This document shows positions 37,486-48,126 of a stretch of 64,000 nt of DNA, in pieces. The position numbers were made by a program, and so were the translations under genes. Each line of letters starts with the position of its first letter. Within the stretch, counting starts at the first letter, position 1. A model generated the notes under the pieces. It was not told the origin of the DNA and made no database searches. It was given only the letters and a program-made list of their open reading frames with translations. This stretch comes from Chionis minor (taxonomy: Eukaryota; Chordata; Aves; Charadriiformes; Chionididae), in assembly GCA_013398295.1 (NCBI GenBank), contig VZSF01000741.1, positions 276,297 through 340,296 on the forward strand, read 5' to 3'.

Positions 37486-37792
37486 TGCGGTTTGGACTCC
37501 GGGCGAAGGTTTTGGCTCAAAGATCCTTTGGTGACCGGCGCTGGGTGGCTCTGAGCTCTCTACACGTGAAATCATCATGAAGCTCTTGGGCAAATCTCCG
37601 GAGCCAACAGTTTAGATGGATGTCGGTGCCCTGAGTACCACACGGAAACTGCTGACATTGTCCGCTTTGGACACTGAAAGCACTCGGTCTCTGAAACTGC
37701 TGCTGGCAGCAAAGCTAAAAATAGTGCCAGGAGGACCAGGAGGGACTGGGGAAGGGGGGGCAGAGCGCCCAAGAGGAGTGCACTAACGGGTC

Positions 37793-37812
37793 ACGTCTCT
37801 GCTTCTCCCCAG
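37793..37812 (+). other. Splice acceptor of NTM exon A
   Basis: A pyrimidine-rich stretch (gtctctgcttctccccag) ends in AG directly before the exon. Translation from 37814 stays open and matches IgLON Ig1 from its first cysteine, so this AG fixes the exon start. Confidence 0.93.
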
Positions 37813-38045
37813 GTGCTCCGTGGATAACCGAGTGACCCGAGTGGCCTGGCTGAACCGCAGTAGCATCCTCTATGCCGGCAATGACAAGTGGTGCTTGGAC
37901 CCTCGGGTGGTGCTCTTGGCCAACACCAAAACCCAGTACAGCATCCAAATCCAAGACGTGGACGTGTACGATGAGGGCCCCTACACCTGCTCTGTGCAGA
38001 CAGACAATCACCCCAAGACATCCCGTGTCCATCTCATCGTGCAAG
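37813..38045 (+). CDS. NTM: NTM (neurotrimin/CEPU-1) internal exon A, most of Ig domain 1
   Basis: This is an internal coding exon of a GPI-anchored IgLON neural adhesion molecule, a family that mediates homophilic and heterophilic contacts on neuron surfaces. It holds one base of a split codon (phase 2 entry), 77 whole codons from 37814, and one base of the next codon (phase 1 exit). Visible Ig hallmarks are Cys1 and Cys59 (the disulphide pair), core Trp12, an N-glycosylation sequon at Asn14 (N-R-S), and the strand-F motif DEGPYTC. The motif [11 protein letters not shown] with Cys27 points to NTM, because OPCML and LSAMP have Ser at that position. The end, [14 protein letters not shown], is shared by NTM and OPCML. 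The acceptor is tctccccag|g and the donor caag|gtaag. Family assignment is very secure. The choice of NTM over OPCML rests on Cys27 and on exon B. The preceding exon, with the signal peptide and the start of Ig1, is not in the window. Confidence 0.96.
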
Positions 38046-38051
38046 GTAAGA
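38046..38051 (+). other. Splice donor of NTM exon A
   Basis: The exon ends caag and the intron starts gtaaga, a strong U1-type donor. If the intron were retained, the frame would run on with a lysine/arginine-rich tail and stop at about 38144-38146. Confidence 0.94.
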
Positions 38052-40576
38052 AAAAAAGGATTCGTAAAGGGGTTGGTCCTTTGATTTCTGTTCAACCTTT
38101 GGCCCCGGTGTCTTCTCGTCCCACTGCCGCTGCGTTGAGCATGTAAGACAACTTGGTGCAAACCTAGAAGCTGATCAGCGGTCTTGGAGAGTCCCAATGA
38201 AGCTGGGCAATGCGTTTATCCAACTTTGCTGGACTAGTCACGGAGCTCTGCTACAGGCAGCTCTGCCTCCCGCAGCAGTCACTGACAAACCCGTGTTGCT
38301 GTTTGTTGTTGTCGTATTTTGATGGGGTTTTTTTTTGTTTTGTTTTCCACGCTGGAGGCAATGCTTGAAGTAAAACTTGTGTTGGGGGAAAAGAGCGAGC
38401 TGGCAGATTTGTGTACTTTGCGGGGGTGTGTGTATGCCTAGCAACAATATGTGTTTGTGTGTTGAAAGTCTCTACTTCTGCGAGGAGGAGGAGGAGGAAG
38501 GCCAGCATGGGGTGGTGGAGCACTAGCGGTGGCCAAGCGCTCCTCGCCGAGGCTGCACGGTCGGCTGGGTACGTGCGTGTGCTCTTCAGCAAGAGTGCCA
38601 GCACCCGGGGGCTCTCGAGAGGGGACGTACAAGCCTGGCCACACGCGATGGTCAAGCAGAAGGATGGTCACGCAGGAGAGCTCCTGCCTCTGCGCCGCGG
38701 GATGTGTGCTGGGCCAGGGGGAGCCTGCGTGGTGGGACATACTGCGCTCTTAGGGCGGCAGCCTCGGGGAAGATTAATGGAAAATTTCTAGTCCCTTCCT
38801 AGCAACCTTTTTTGCCTCCTTCTTCATCTGCGATTTGGCCAGGAGCTCTCTTAGCATGACACACCGGCTTGAGTATTGGAATCTCGTCTCGGGCTAATTT
38901 TCGAATGCTGATGGGGGTATTGATTTGGAAACAAGCTGGGTTAAAAAGGCATTGGTCTTGTACACAGAGTCAGGTTGAGCTAATCCGCCGTCGATATGCT
39001 AGGCCTGAGCGTTATTGACAGCCTAATGAATAGAAGGGGGGGGGAAAAAACCCAAACCCAGGGCCTTTATTTCCCCCCCCTCCCCTTTTTCCTTTTCTTT
39101 TTCCTCTTCGAGCACTCAAGCAAACTAAACAGAGCCAGACTTTCTCTATCTCCATTAAGCGCAGAGAAAAAGCGGATGCATTGCCAGCCCGGGTCCTTGC
39201 TGTTTATCTTGCAATCTGTTATTACCTGCCTGAGTTTCTTAAGCCAAAGTCGATCACCCGCAAGTTCTGAAGTCGCTATCAGGTGCTGGGGTGATGCAGG
39301 ACAATTTCTCTCCCTTCTCTTCTGATTCCCGTTTCCTGACCTAAATTGCCCGTATCGCCAGACATGCGGGTCCATCCCTCCTGCATCTTGCTATATCATT
39401 AGGAAGAGGCTTTTGGGTACTGGAGGAAAAGATCGTGTCTTAATTCCTTGCAGTGGTACAGTTAAGTACTGGAGGATTCAGCGATGGGCTCAGTCCTGTA
39501 ACGCGGTGATTATCCTCGCGGCTGCCAATGAAAACACCGACTATCGGGAGCAGGTCCCCGAATTTGAAGGGCTCACCCAGCCCTTTCTGGGGTGGAGGGT
39601 GGTAAGAGCGTAGTGCGCAGCAACGGGCTGGAGCAGGACATCAAAGTGAATATCGTGTCCAATTAAAGGGAGGCTTGCCCTAATGACCCCGATTAAAATT
39701 TGGCCGGGGTGCCAGGATTAACACCTCCTGCCTTGGAAAATGGGCCCGATAAATACGCAATCTGGCATAATCCTGTCCTAAAAGACGTTCAGCTTGTGGG
39801 AAGCAGCGCTTACCCCTCCCTCCCAGGAGAGCAGGGTGTCCAAGCGCCAGATTTCAGCGAAGTGCCAAGTTCAGCGCTTGGCTGTGGGGCCTCTTGCCAC
39901 TTCCCGCAGCCTGAGAGGAAAGGAGAAGCAGTGAGAGGAGATGGAAAATGGAGGGGAAACCCTTTTAAACAGGGTTAGTCCAGGTGCAGCCAGGAAGAGG
40001 GTTGCTCTAAGCAGGTCCTGACTTTCCCCTTGCTGCACCAGGAAGGGGCCTGAGGGCACAGCTCTGGAGGCAGGAGCCTCCAGCCTCTCAGGATGCAATT
40101 AAATCGTGCCCCGGGGCAGGCTACGCTCTCCAAAGGGACCAGCCGCAGGGGGCAAGGAGCTCTTCCCCTTCCAGCTGGGATTTCAGCAGCCTGCTGCTCC
40201 CCCAGGCGGGTGCGATGGGTGCCTATCAGCACCCATCACCCATCAGGCACCCTCAGCCTATGCTGTGTGTCTCTTCTTCTCCCTGAGTTTAGGGGATACC
40301 GCTGGGAAACGGTTATGGGTGGAGGGAGAGAGGAGCTGGGGCATCCCTGGAGTCCGCCAAGGGCTGCCGGAGCAAGCGGTGCTGGGTGGGGGGCAGAGCA
40401 AAAACTAGATGAGGGGTAGGAGTGGGAGAAGGAGATTCCTTTAGGGCATGAAGGTTAGGGGTGGTCCCCCAGGGCAGCGGGAGACAATCGGCTAGAAACC
40501 ACCAGGAACCAAGGATGGCCACGCTGCAGAGAGGGAAGCGTTGCACATTTCTTTCTAGGTTGACTGTATTGATGGC
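38046..40576 (+). other. Start of the 22.7 kb NTM intron
   Basis: No gene was found. A GAGGAG run lies at 38482-38500, a G9-A6 run at 39038-39052, and an AT-rich stretch without repeat signature at 39640-39790 (ccaattaaaggg, ccctaatgacc, aggattaacacc). Open frames up to 134 codons show no domain. Confidence 0.65.
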
Positions 40577-40995
40577 TGAGATCCCAAAATAGGTGGGTAG
40601 AAGGCACCTCAAGAGCTAATTTAGCCCGTCCCCCTGCAATGAGCCAGGGACATCGCTGGCAAACACATGCGAAAGCTATTCTGGAAAATCTTTAACAAGG
40701 CAGGTTCTTCAGTCTCCCTAGACAATCTATTCTACTGCCTCACTACCTTTATAATTAGAAAACGTATAGCTAATATCTAACTTAAACCTTCTTTGTTGCA
40801 AATGAAGTGGAGTTTTTCCTCAGCCTATTCCCAGCGGCCGTGGGGAACAATTGATCAGTGTCCTCTTTGTAACAACCTTTAGCTTTTGGGAAGGTTGTTA
40901 TCGTGCTGCCCCTTAGCCACCGTCTTTCTGAAACGATACAAGGCCCGTTTCTCCCAGCTTTCCTCATCGGTCAGGCTTTCAGAAACACTTGTCAG
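40577..40995 (-). mobile_element. Old CR1-type retrotransposon relic
   Basis: About 420 bases in inverted orientation. Blocks are gaaggcacctcaagagctaa, gtccccctgcaatgagccag, ctaatatctaacttaaacct, acaattgatcagtgtcctc, tttgtaacaacctttagc, ttgttatcgtgctgcccct and tttcctcatcggtcaggctt. These resemble the ancient reptile/bird CR1 subfamilies (attgatca-gtcctctttataacaacc, ttcctcataggtcaggttt). It is much more diverged than the other CR1 copies, so it inserted earlier. Confidence 0.8.
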
Positions 40996-41477
40996 TCTGG
41001 AAGTCCTGCTACAAAAGGCAAAAGGTGATTGCAGCCGAGCCAGGAATAGCAGGTCGGTGCCTGTCTCCTTCCCTTTCTGTGCTAATATGGGACAAATGAG
41101 CCCAGGAATGAGACAACAGCCCCTTGGCATTGAATGCATCAAAGTTCCGACCTGCTATTTCGGGCGGTGCTTTAAATGGGGTCAGGCTCAGCGTTGGTGA
41201 TGCCAAGTTGATGCGAGCCGACAACATAGCTGCAAAAGGTACAAGGAGGTTCTTTGCGCTTGGATCTCCCCAGGAAAGGTGCTCCCAGGCCTCAGATGAA
41301 CAGCTCGGGGAGCGCCCATGTCGTCTGCGGTGTCTGGAAGGTGGTCCCTGCCCGTCCCGCTCCCTCAGCCCTCTTTCCTTCTTAGGAGGAGTCGTCCTAA
41401 AGACCAGGCAAAGCACAGGGAAACAGCGCTTCCCGTGTTTGCAGGAGGTTGCTTGGGATGTACAGCAAAGGTCCTTT

Positions 41478-41799
41478 TGGCGCCTACAGGAAAGCTGGAG
41501 AGGGACGTTTTAAAAGGGCGTGGAGGGACAGGACAAGGGGTGATGGCTTCAAACTGGAAGAGGGGAGGTTTAGGTTTGATCTCAGGAAGAAATTGTTGCC
41601 TGTGAGGGTGGGGAGCCCCTGGCCCGGGTTGCCCAGAGAAGCTGTGGCTGCCCCATCGCTGGACGAGTTCAAGGCCAGGTTGGACGGGGCTTGGTGCACC
41701 CTGGTCTAGTGGGCGGTGTCCCTGCCCAGGGCAGGGGGGTTGGAACTGGATGACCTTTAAAGGTCCCTTCCAGCCCAAACCATTCTATAATTCTATGAC
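41478..41799 (+). mobile_element. CR1 retrotransposon, 3' fragment
   Basis: A well-preserved CR1 3' end in + orientation runs from ggcgcctacaggaaagctgg through ggacaaggggtgatggcttc, gaagaaattgttgcctgtg, agaagctgtggctgccccat and gtgtccctgcccagggcagg. It ends cattctataattctatga, the octamer tail. This is one of the youngest-looking copies in the window. Confidence 0.95.
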
Positions 41800-42342
41800 C
41801 CTTGGGAAGAGCGAGGTGTTTTGGGGGCAAAATCCCAAAGAGAAGCCCCCCATAGGCAAGCTCTGAACCTGGAGGGAGGCGGAAACCCAGGGTGAGAAAG
41901 AGGACTTAGGCCTCATCGGCGTCTGAGGAGCGATGCTTTTCCTTCCTCTCCTCTCCTGTATCCCGCTCCGCTTTCCTTAGCGAGTCCTGCTTCTTGCCCC
42001 TGCAGCAGCGTCTCGGGCGCAGCCTCCCCCTTCTCCCCACTGCCGGCCGGACACTTCAGGTATATTTAAGCTGTTCTCCGGGTTCCTGGCTTTAAAAGAG
42101 AGAGGGGAGGGAGGAGGAGGAGGAGGAGGGTGTCTGGAAAGCTCTTATTTGTATTGATAATAAGCCGTCTCCAACGCGCGCCTGCAAAACACTCCCACTG
42201 CCTTGTAAGATGCATTAAGGAAAGTTGGCCTTATCTCGGCGCGGGAAATGGACTTGGGGAAGGAGGCACCGTGCCTGCCGGAGTTTAATCTCACTTAGGC
42301 ACACAAATTTGCATGATAGAAAATGGTGGAGTTTTAGTGCTT

Positions 42343-42397
42343 AGAAAGAAAGAAAGAAAGAAGTTAAAAAAAATATTAAAAAAAAAAAAAAAAAAGG
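42343..42397. repeat. (GAAA)n with adjoining poly-A
   Basis: Four or five gaaa units are followed by taaaaaaaatatt and an A run of about 18. Confidence 0.85.
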
Positions 42398-42589
42398 CAG
42401 GCAACTGGGGGATATTAGCGCTTTCCCCCGCTTCTTTATCAGTTTCCCTGGCCCTATCTGGCTTTTTCTGTTGTCACTGGAGCAACTAATCACCCCTCCC
42501 CTTTTGTTTGGTGTAAATGAGTTTTCCCACTCTTTCCCGGGTCCGGGTTAATCTGCAAATCCCTGCCTTTGTTTGGGAGTTAATTACCT

Positions 42590-42735
42590 GCTCCGCCGGA
42601 GTCAGGGGGCTGCGGGCGCGGGTGGCACGGGGCTGTCCCGGTGGCGGGGGGCAGACGTGGCGTGTCGGTGGCACCGGGACCGCCCCGGGAGCGTCGCTGC
42701 CGAGGTGTGCACTGGTGAGATAAAGCCGCCGGTGG
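42590..42735. promoter_or_regulatory. CpG-rich patch
   Basis: About 18 CpG dinucleotides in roughly 146 bases by hand count, in a GC-rich run. It is too short for a standard CpG island and no start site is visible. It may be only local composition. Confidence 0.25.
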
Positions 42736-43770
42736 GGCTGCGGCACCTGAACCGCCTTTGTTTCAAGCGCCCAACTCTGCCCAATTAATTTTCCTTTGAT
42801 GCCATAAGCCCCTTCGACTCGGGGGAGAATAAGGATGACTTTTTGCGGCCGCTTGTCTGCCTTGCACAGGAAACACCTGGAATGCCAAGGAAGGATCAGT
42901 CCCTGTAGTCGTCGTCACTCTTGTCCAAAGACCTCACAGTGGCTGAAGAGCAGAGTGGAGGGGAATGCGTTGCTTGCGCCTGGGTGGTTTTTAGCAGGAG
43001 ATGCTCAGAGCCTTCCTGCCCGGGAGCCGGAGCCGGGAGGGCTGAGCCTGTCCCCTGCTCCGCCAAAGCCACCGGTGCTGGGATTGAGGAGTGGCCAGCG
43101 GGATGTGTCCCGGGCCGTTTGGTAACTCAGTGGCAGTGAGGGGGCGAAGTGTTGGCCAGGGGCTAGATTTTCAGGCTGGGTAGGATGCTTCCCAGCAGGA
43201 ACTACAGGAGCTGCTGCTGGCATGGGTTTTTCTGGCATGTCCGCACCTTCCCCCCGGTAAGGGCAGCTGTTCCTTCTAGAAGGAAAAGCAGGTTTAGATA
43301 ACGCCTTCTGCAAGGCACGCGGAAAGCTGGGAGAGGCTCCCCAAAGTGGTGGAGGGGAGGAAACCAGCGGCGTGAAATGGAAATCCTCCCTCGCTCCGCC
43401 TGCACTCTCGGCTCCGTTGACTGATGCCTTCCTTCCCCGTCTCTCTTTTGTTGCTAATCACCGTCCGTCCATCAAAGCATCTTTTCCTTTTGTATCGGGG
43501 CTGTTGTGGAGGACTGAAGGTCTCCCACGCGCTCTCGCACGCGGTCCTAGTTGTTGGTTTGGCATCCCCATTTTGCTCTGCCCCCCTGGGAGCGTCCCCT
43601 CCTCTCTGCTGCTCCCACATCCATCCCTGTCCCTGGATTTCTCCCTGTCCCTCCCGAGGTTATACCAGCCCTCGCTTCTCCATGGGGGCCCGTCAGCCCG
43701 GTGGATGGGTTTAACTGGCGGCGTGGCCGGGCACCCGGCGTGCGGCTGGCCAGGCTCCCTCCGGCCTCCC

Positions 43771-43932
43771 CCAAGTCACTTGACCTCTTTGCAAATCAAT
43801 TTAACATCTGCGAGGCAGAGATAATAATTGTCACCTCCTTCACAAGGGGGGTTGATGAGGATTAATTCATTAATGTCGACAGAGGTCTTTGAAGATGGAG
43901 CGCGCTATCTGAGAGCTAAACATTATTATTAA
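43771..43932 (+). mobile_element. MIR-like (amniote CORE-SINE) relic, + orientation
   Basis: This is the clearest MIR-type copy here. It shows aagtcacttgacctctttgc, catctgcgaggcagagataa, taattgtcacctccttcac, ggttgatgaggattaattc, attaatg, aggtctttgaagatgg, gcgctatctgagagctaa and a cattattattaatt tail. These match, in order, the family's cttaacctct, gataataat-acctacctcac, gttgtgaggattaa, cgctttgagat, gcgctatataa and attattatt blocks. Confidence 0.8.
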
Positions 43933-45045
43933 TTAGCAATTAGATCGTGGGGCGGGAGAGGGGGGAAGGCAGAGACTCCAGATCCCATACTGGAAGCACT
44001 TGCTCTGGGCAGCTCGGGGCTGCCCCAGTTACGGGCCCGCCCTGCTGCCAGAGGGAGCCAGGGATGCCGTGTCCCACCGGGAACGCGTCCCACGGGTGCT
44101 GCGCATCGTCCCCCTTCCCGGAGCATGTGGTGAGCCCTGCTGGTGCAGGGGGGCAGTAAAGAGTGGGAGGGGTGGGGAGGTGAAGAGTGCCCAACTGCTG
44201 TCCTGGTTAGAAAGAGAGCGAGCTGGGAAGGGAGGAGGAGTGGCGAAGGGAAGGCATCCTCCCGCCTTGCCTGGCACCCCCGCGACGCCAGCGGGCCAGG
44301 CATCGCCAGACCCATGGGAAGGATGTATTCTGTTCCCGAGGAGAAAGAATTGGCAGGAGGACAGAGAGAGGGGAAGGAAGAACTGGTGATTCATAGGACA
44401 CACAGACCATTTTTGTTTCCTTCGTGTTTTTCTTTTTCGCATACGCCGAGGCTGTGGCGAATTTCTGTTGTTTTTCTCCCCCGCCGAACTGCTAACGCTG
44501 TCACCCGCCATGTCACAGGGTTGCCCGAAGCAGTGCCGCCGCCAGCCCTTTGCGCTCCCCACCGGCTGTCCCGTGCCCTGGTGCTGGGACAGCACAGCGA
44601 TGCCCGCGGGGGCCATTTCCACTTCCAACACCCCCATGGCTCTGCTCGTTCCCTCTTCCCCAGCTGCAGCTTTGTGCACTTCCATGGCGGCACCGCGAGC
44701 TCGGTGTAACTCTCCTCGCTGCTCCCTCGGAGATGCTCAGAGCGGCGGCGGTCGCCCCTCTTCTAGAAAACAAGAGCCTACTCCTCTTTGAGCCTTTCTG
44801 AGCCTGCGAGCTGCCGGTGTTCCCGTTCACCTCTCCTCTCCAAAGGCTTTCAGGGAGAGGTCACCCGCCTCACCCGGAGCCATTCAACAGCGGCTTTGCT
44901 AATCCCTTCCGTGGAGCGGGTGAAGGCAGGAGGCCAGCGGCACGCTGCGCCGGCAGCTCGCCAAACGGGGCCGGAGGAGGACTGGAGCTGTCTGCGGGTC
45001 TCCAGCTCACCCAGTCCCCCTCCTTCCCCAAGGGCTCGGACAGCC

Positions 45046-45097
45046 GCCGGGATGCACATTGGGCACCCGCACAACCGGGATGCACGTCGGGCACCTC
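45046..45097 (+). repeat. Imperfect 26-base direct repeat
   Basis: The text gccgggatgcacattgggca is followed by ccgggatgcacgtcgggca, two adjacent copies of one short GC-rich unit. Confidence 0.55.
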
Positions 45098-45177
45098 CCC
45101 GCCGCCGCGTGGGCTTTTCCAAAGTCCCCTCGTTGGGCGTGATGAAGCCGGTGGTGGTTTAATGAGGTCACTGCAGT

Positions 45178-45480
45178 TTAATGTTACTGCAGTGTTCTCT
45201 TTTGTTTTACTACATTAAAATATTTGCGGTGGAAGGTTTGGACCACTGTAATGCGATAGCGCTCCCTTAATGTTACTGTTACCGTGGTAACGCTAATGGT
45301 GGCTCAATAACATTATTGCAATTTAATCTTACAACAATAAAATTAAGGGTAGAACCGCGACACCTCAACAATGTAATGTTACTACAGTAACAGCATTGTT
45401 ATCGTAATCGCAGGAGCAGAGTCAACTCGTTGTAGTGCAATATTGGTACCGGCGCTTTATTGTTACTATAGTAACGCGGA
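45178..45480. repeat. Degenerate array of palindromes, RFX X-box-like
   Basis: Related cores recur at 45183 (gttactgcagtgtt), 45278 (gttaccgtggtaac), 45378 (gttactacagtaac) and 45462 (gttactatagtaac), a period of about 84-100 bases. Three have 6-base arms with a 2-base centre. The copy at 45278 fits the RFX X-box consensus GTNRCC-N-RGYAAC exactly, and the one at 45462 is a perfect 14-base palindrome. Another 6+2+6 palindrome, caataacattattg, is at 45305, and a larger nested palindrome spans 45367-45400 (arms aacaatg/cattgtt). It could be a degraded tandem repeat, an old palindromic transposon fragment or a regulatory cluster. Confidence 0.5.
45278..45291. promoter_or_regulatory. Perfect RFX-type X-box half-site pair
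   Basis: gttaccgtggtaac equals GTTACC + GT + GGTAAC, matching the established RFX consensus GTNRCC(N0-3)RGYAAC on both half-sites. RFX factors act in ciliated and neural cells. Occupancy here is untested. Confidence 0.4.
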
Positions 45481-45795
45481 GCATCCGCCGAAAGTCGCGG
45501 CAGGGGATGAACGGGAGGAGACGTCGGCGGTGCGCTGGTGCTACAGCTACCCCGGGGTTGTCAGCACAGGAAGGTCACGCCGCTATAAAGTCACCTTATT
45601 TGCCTAATTCCACAATTGCGGTGTTTTTGTCGGGGCCTTTCCTCTTCTCCCTCCGTTGCCGGAGCTGTTCGGAGCGGGTCTGTTGTTTTAGCGGCAGTAA
45701 CTCTGCAGGGAAGGATTTAAAGCGCTGCCTCCATCTAGTTCCAGATCCTTCTGCCCGGCATTTTATAGCATGTGGCTGTTATGCAGCGATAACGT

Positions 45796-45853
45796 TTTAT
45801 ATTTATATGTCATCTTTCATCGTGAAGGATCCCAGCGCAAGGCACAAATTATT
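45796..45853 (-). mobile_element. MIR-like relic, short
   Basis: The + strand text ttatatttatatgtcatc, tttcatcgtgaaggatccca, gcgcaaggcacaaattatt is the complement of the amniote MIR tail (tttatatagcgcctttcatc, gaggatctcaaagcgctttacaaa). Only about 58 bases are recognisable. Confidence 0.6.
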
Positions 45854-48108
45854 GCCGTGCTGCAGGGGCAGGCAGGCAACCCCGGCGCACGCTGCGCGCC
45901 AGTTTTATCCAAGGGCACCGGAGCTGCTCCGGAGAGATGCCTACCTGTGCAAGCAAGAGACTCCTTTTGTCCTGAGGTTTTTATCCCGAGTCCCCAAACC
46001 CCGTGCAGCACCTGCCGTCACCCAAGTGGGCACGGGGAAAACTTCCCTCCCACCTTCCCGGCTGGCAGCGCAGCTTGCATCGGGGTCGGAAAGGCTCAGT
46101 GGCAGCTGTGGGGCTTGGAGATGGGATTGCCACTGCAAAAAGCACTTATTATGTCACTGCTGGTCGTTGCAGGGGACGCTCTGCCAGCTCAGCGTGGGGC
46201 ACCGGGCATGGGAGACATGGGCTCGGGAATGGCTCGAGCAAACCGTGTCCTGGCTGCGGGATGGAAAGGCTGGGAGCGCCTGTTCCTCGCTCCTTCAGCC
46301 CGGTTTCGGGGAGCTCACCCCAAGTGGGACACGTGCCACCAAGGGCACATTTTGGTGCTGGCCCGTAGTCCTTGCTTTGAAAGAGGTGCAGGTGACATCT
46401 CCGTGCCGTGGGCTCGCTGCAGTTTTCCCCAGCTTCCAGGGGAGGGAGGCAGAGCTGCCGATCCGTCCCCTGGCATCCTGGCCGCATCCTTGCCGCATCC
46501 CTCGTCCTGCCCGGGCCCAGCACGCCCAGGGACGCGCCTTCACCGTGCCACCGCGCCTGCCGGCCCCGTTGGCTGCCCCAGTTCCTCTCCTGCACCCCTG
46601 AATTACCTACACCACCTCCTCTTCTGCTTGGCAGGCAGGGATTTATCCTCCGCTTTGAGCCCCCGTGCTCCCTTCCCAGCTTGTCAGGAGACCTCCATCC
46701 CTTGACAGCTCTTCTCGGTGCACTGCGAACTGGAATTTGGGTGCGCTGCTGCCTGCCTGCCGGCGTTTCGGCAAGCCCAGCCTCCAGCCCTCGCACAAAT
46801 CCGGGCCCGTTCCGTGAGGCAGCTGCTCGGCTCCCCTCGTGCATCAGCATTTGATCTCACTCCATGGGTATTTGGACTCTGACCACCGCAGTAATTCCTT
46901 GTTTGTCCTTTAATAAAAGACCCGTGAGCCCCCTTGACACCGGAGCTGGAATCGGTGGGACCTGGGGTGTCCTCCGTGCCAGCTCTTCGTGGCAATCTGG
47001 TACTGCAGCCATCCTGCCAAACCGGCTCCTCCGGGAGTTACATGTTTGAAAACACGAGCAGCGGCTCATCTCCCGTTCAGTGTTTTTCTCCATCATTTGC
47101 TTTATTAAATATTGATTTTCTGTTGCATTATTAAACCTTAAGTCCCGAGCATAAATTCAGAGTTGATACTTTAATCTGGCTCTTCTTTTTTGGCCTTTCG
47201 AGCTGATTTTTCCGGCCAGTCCCCCCGGAGGCGAATCCAGAAGCGAAAGCCTGTTGCAGAGGCTCGTGGAGTTGGAGAGCGGGAGCAGGGGGCTCTGCCC
47301 AAGGGATTTTTGGGATTTGATGCAGCGTTTCCCATCGGAGGTGGTGTCCACGGGGGTCCTGGCTGGCAATCCTGCACAGACCACGAGTGAAAGCAGGTTG
47401 GGCGAGGCAGCAGCGGAGCTTTTCAGGGCCGTTTGTATGTTATTGACTAGGAGAAGGATGTAGCCCTCTCTTTTTTTTTCCCTAGCAGGGAGAAATTGCA
47501 GTTTGAAAGGGGAGTTTAGTCCGGAGCCAGTGCGTGGGCAGAGCGGCAGCGAAGCATCCCTCCCCGTGCCCCGCTCTGTTTGCTCCCGCGGGTTTTTTGC
47601 TGCCTTGCTCTGCCAAAATTGCGGCGCTCAGGAGCAGCGCTCTCCGCTGGGGAAGGAAGCCGCAGATGGCGATGTCTTGTCCTAAATGCGTCTCCTAAAA
47701 CGCGGCGCCTGGGTGACGCTGTACAAAGCTGTGCTCTGCTACTCTACAAAATCCCCAGCAAAACCACAAGTTGGGCTCAGCCAAAACTCCAGCGGGATGC
47801 GGGTGGTGGGATTGCCACCAGCGCCAGGCTCGAGATCGCCACCGGCCAGGCAGGACCGGTGCATGTGGCCACCGGCACGTGCCCGGTAGCCAAGGTGGGT
47901 CACGCTGACCCGCACCGGCTGGGTCCCGCTCACCTCGCCTTCCCTATCGGAGAGCTGCATGCAGCCAGCCGCTGCCAAAGCCCCGCGCTGCCAGCAACCA
48001 GGTGTCTGAACATGTTTCCAGAGCCAAGATAACTCCGCGGCCAAAAGGGAGGAGGGGAAAGCAGTGTGGCAGCGCTGGCAGGTTCAGGGAGGATCAAAAA
48101 AAGGAGGA

Positions 48109-48126
48109 AAAAAAAAAAAAAAAAAA
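48109..48126. repeat. Poly-A tract (about 17-18 A)
   Basis: An uninterrupted A run follows aaaaaaaggagg. No retroposon body was recognised upstream. Confidence 0.8.

Larger units (their letters stand above)
32103..37812 (+). other. NTM intron DNA before exon A
   Basis: No gene was found before the exon A acceptor. GT-rich sequence lies at 32265-32360, one N sits in an AT-rich context at 35241, a MIR-like SINE head lies at 36080-36175, and C/A and G homopolymers occur at 37464-37485 and 37098-37106. Open frames up to 215 codons (33457-34104) show no domain. Confidence 0.65.

Noticed and set aside
39640..39790. Possible inverted copy of the duplicated element (ccccgattaaaatttggcc)
   Set aside because: Only scattered short matches to the complement of the copies at 9934 and 13306, with no consistent spacing.
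42590..42735. CpG-rich patch as an alternative NTM promoter
   Set aside because: It lies downstream of exon A, inside Ig1-Ig2 coding order, and no following signal-peptide exon was seen. It is kept only as a low-confidence patch.
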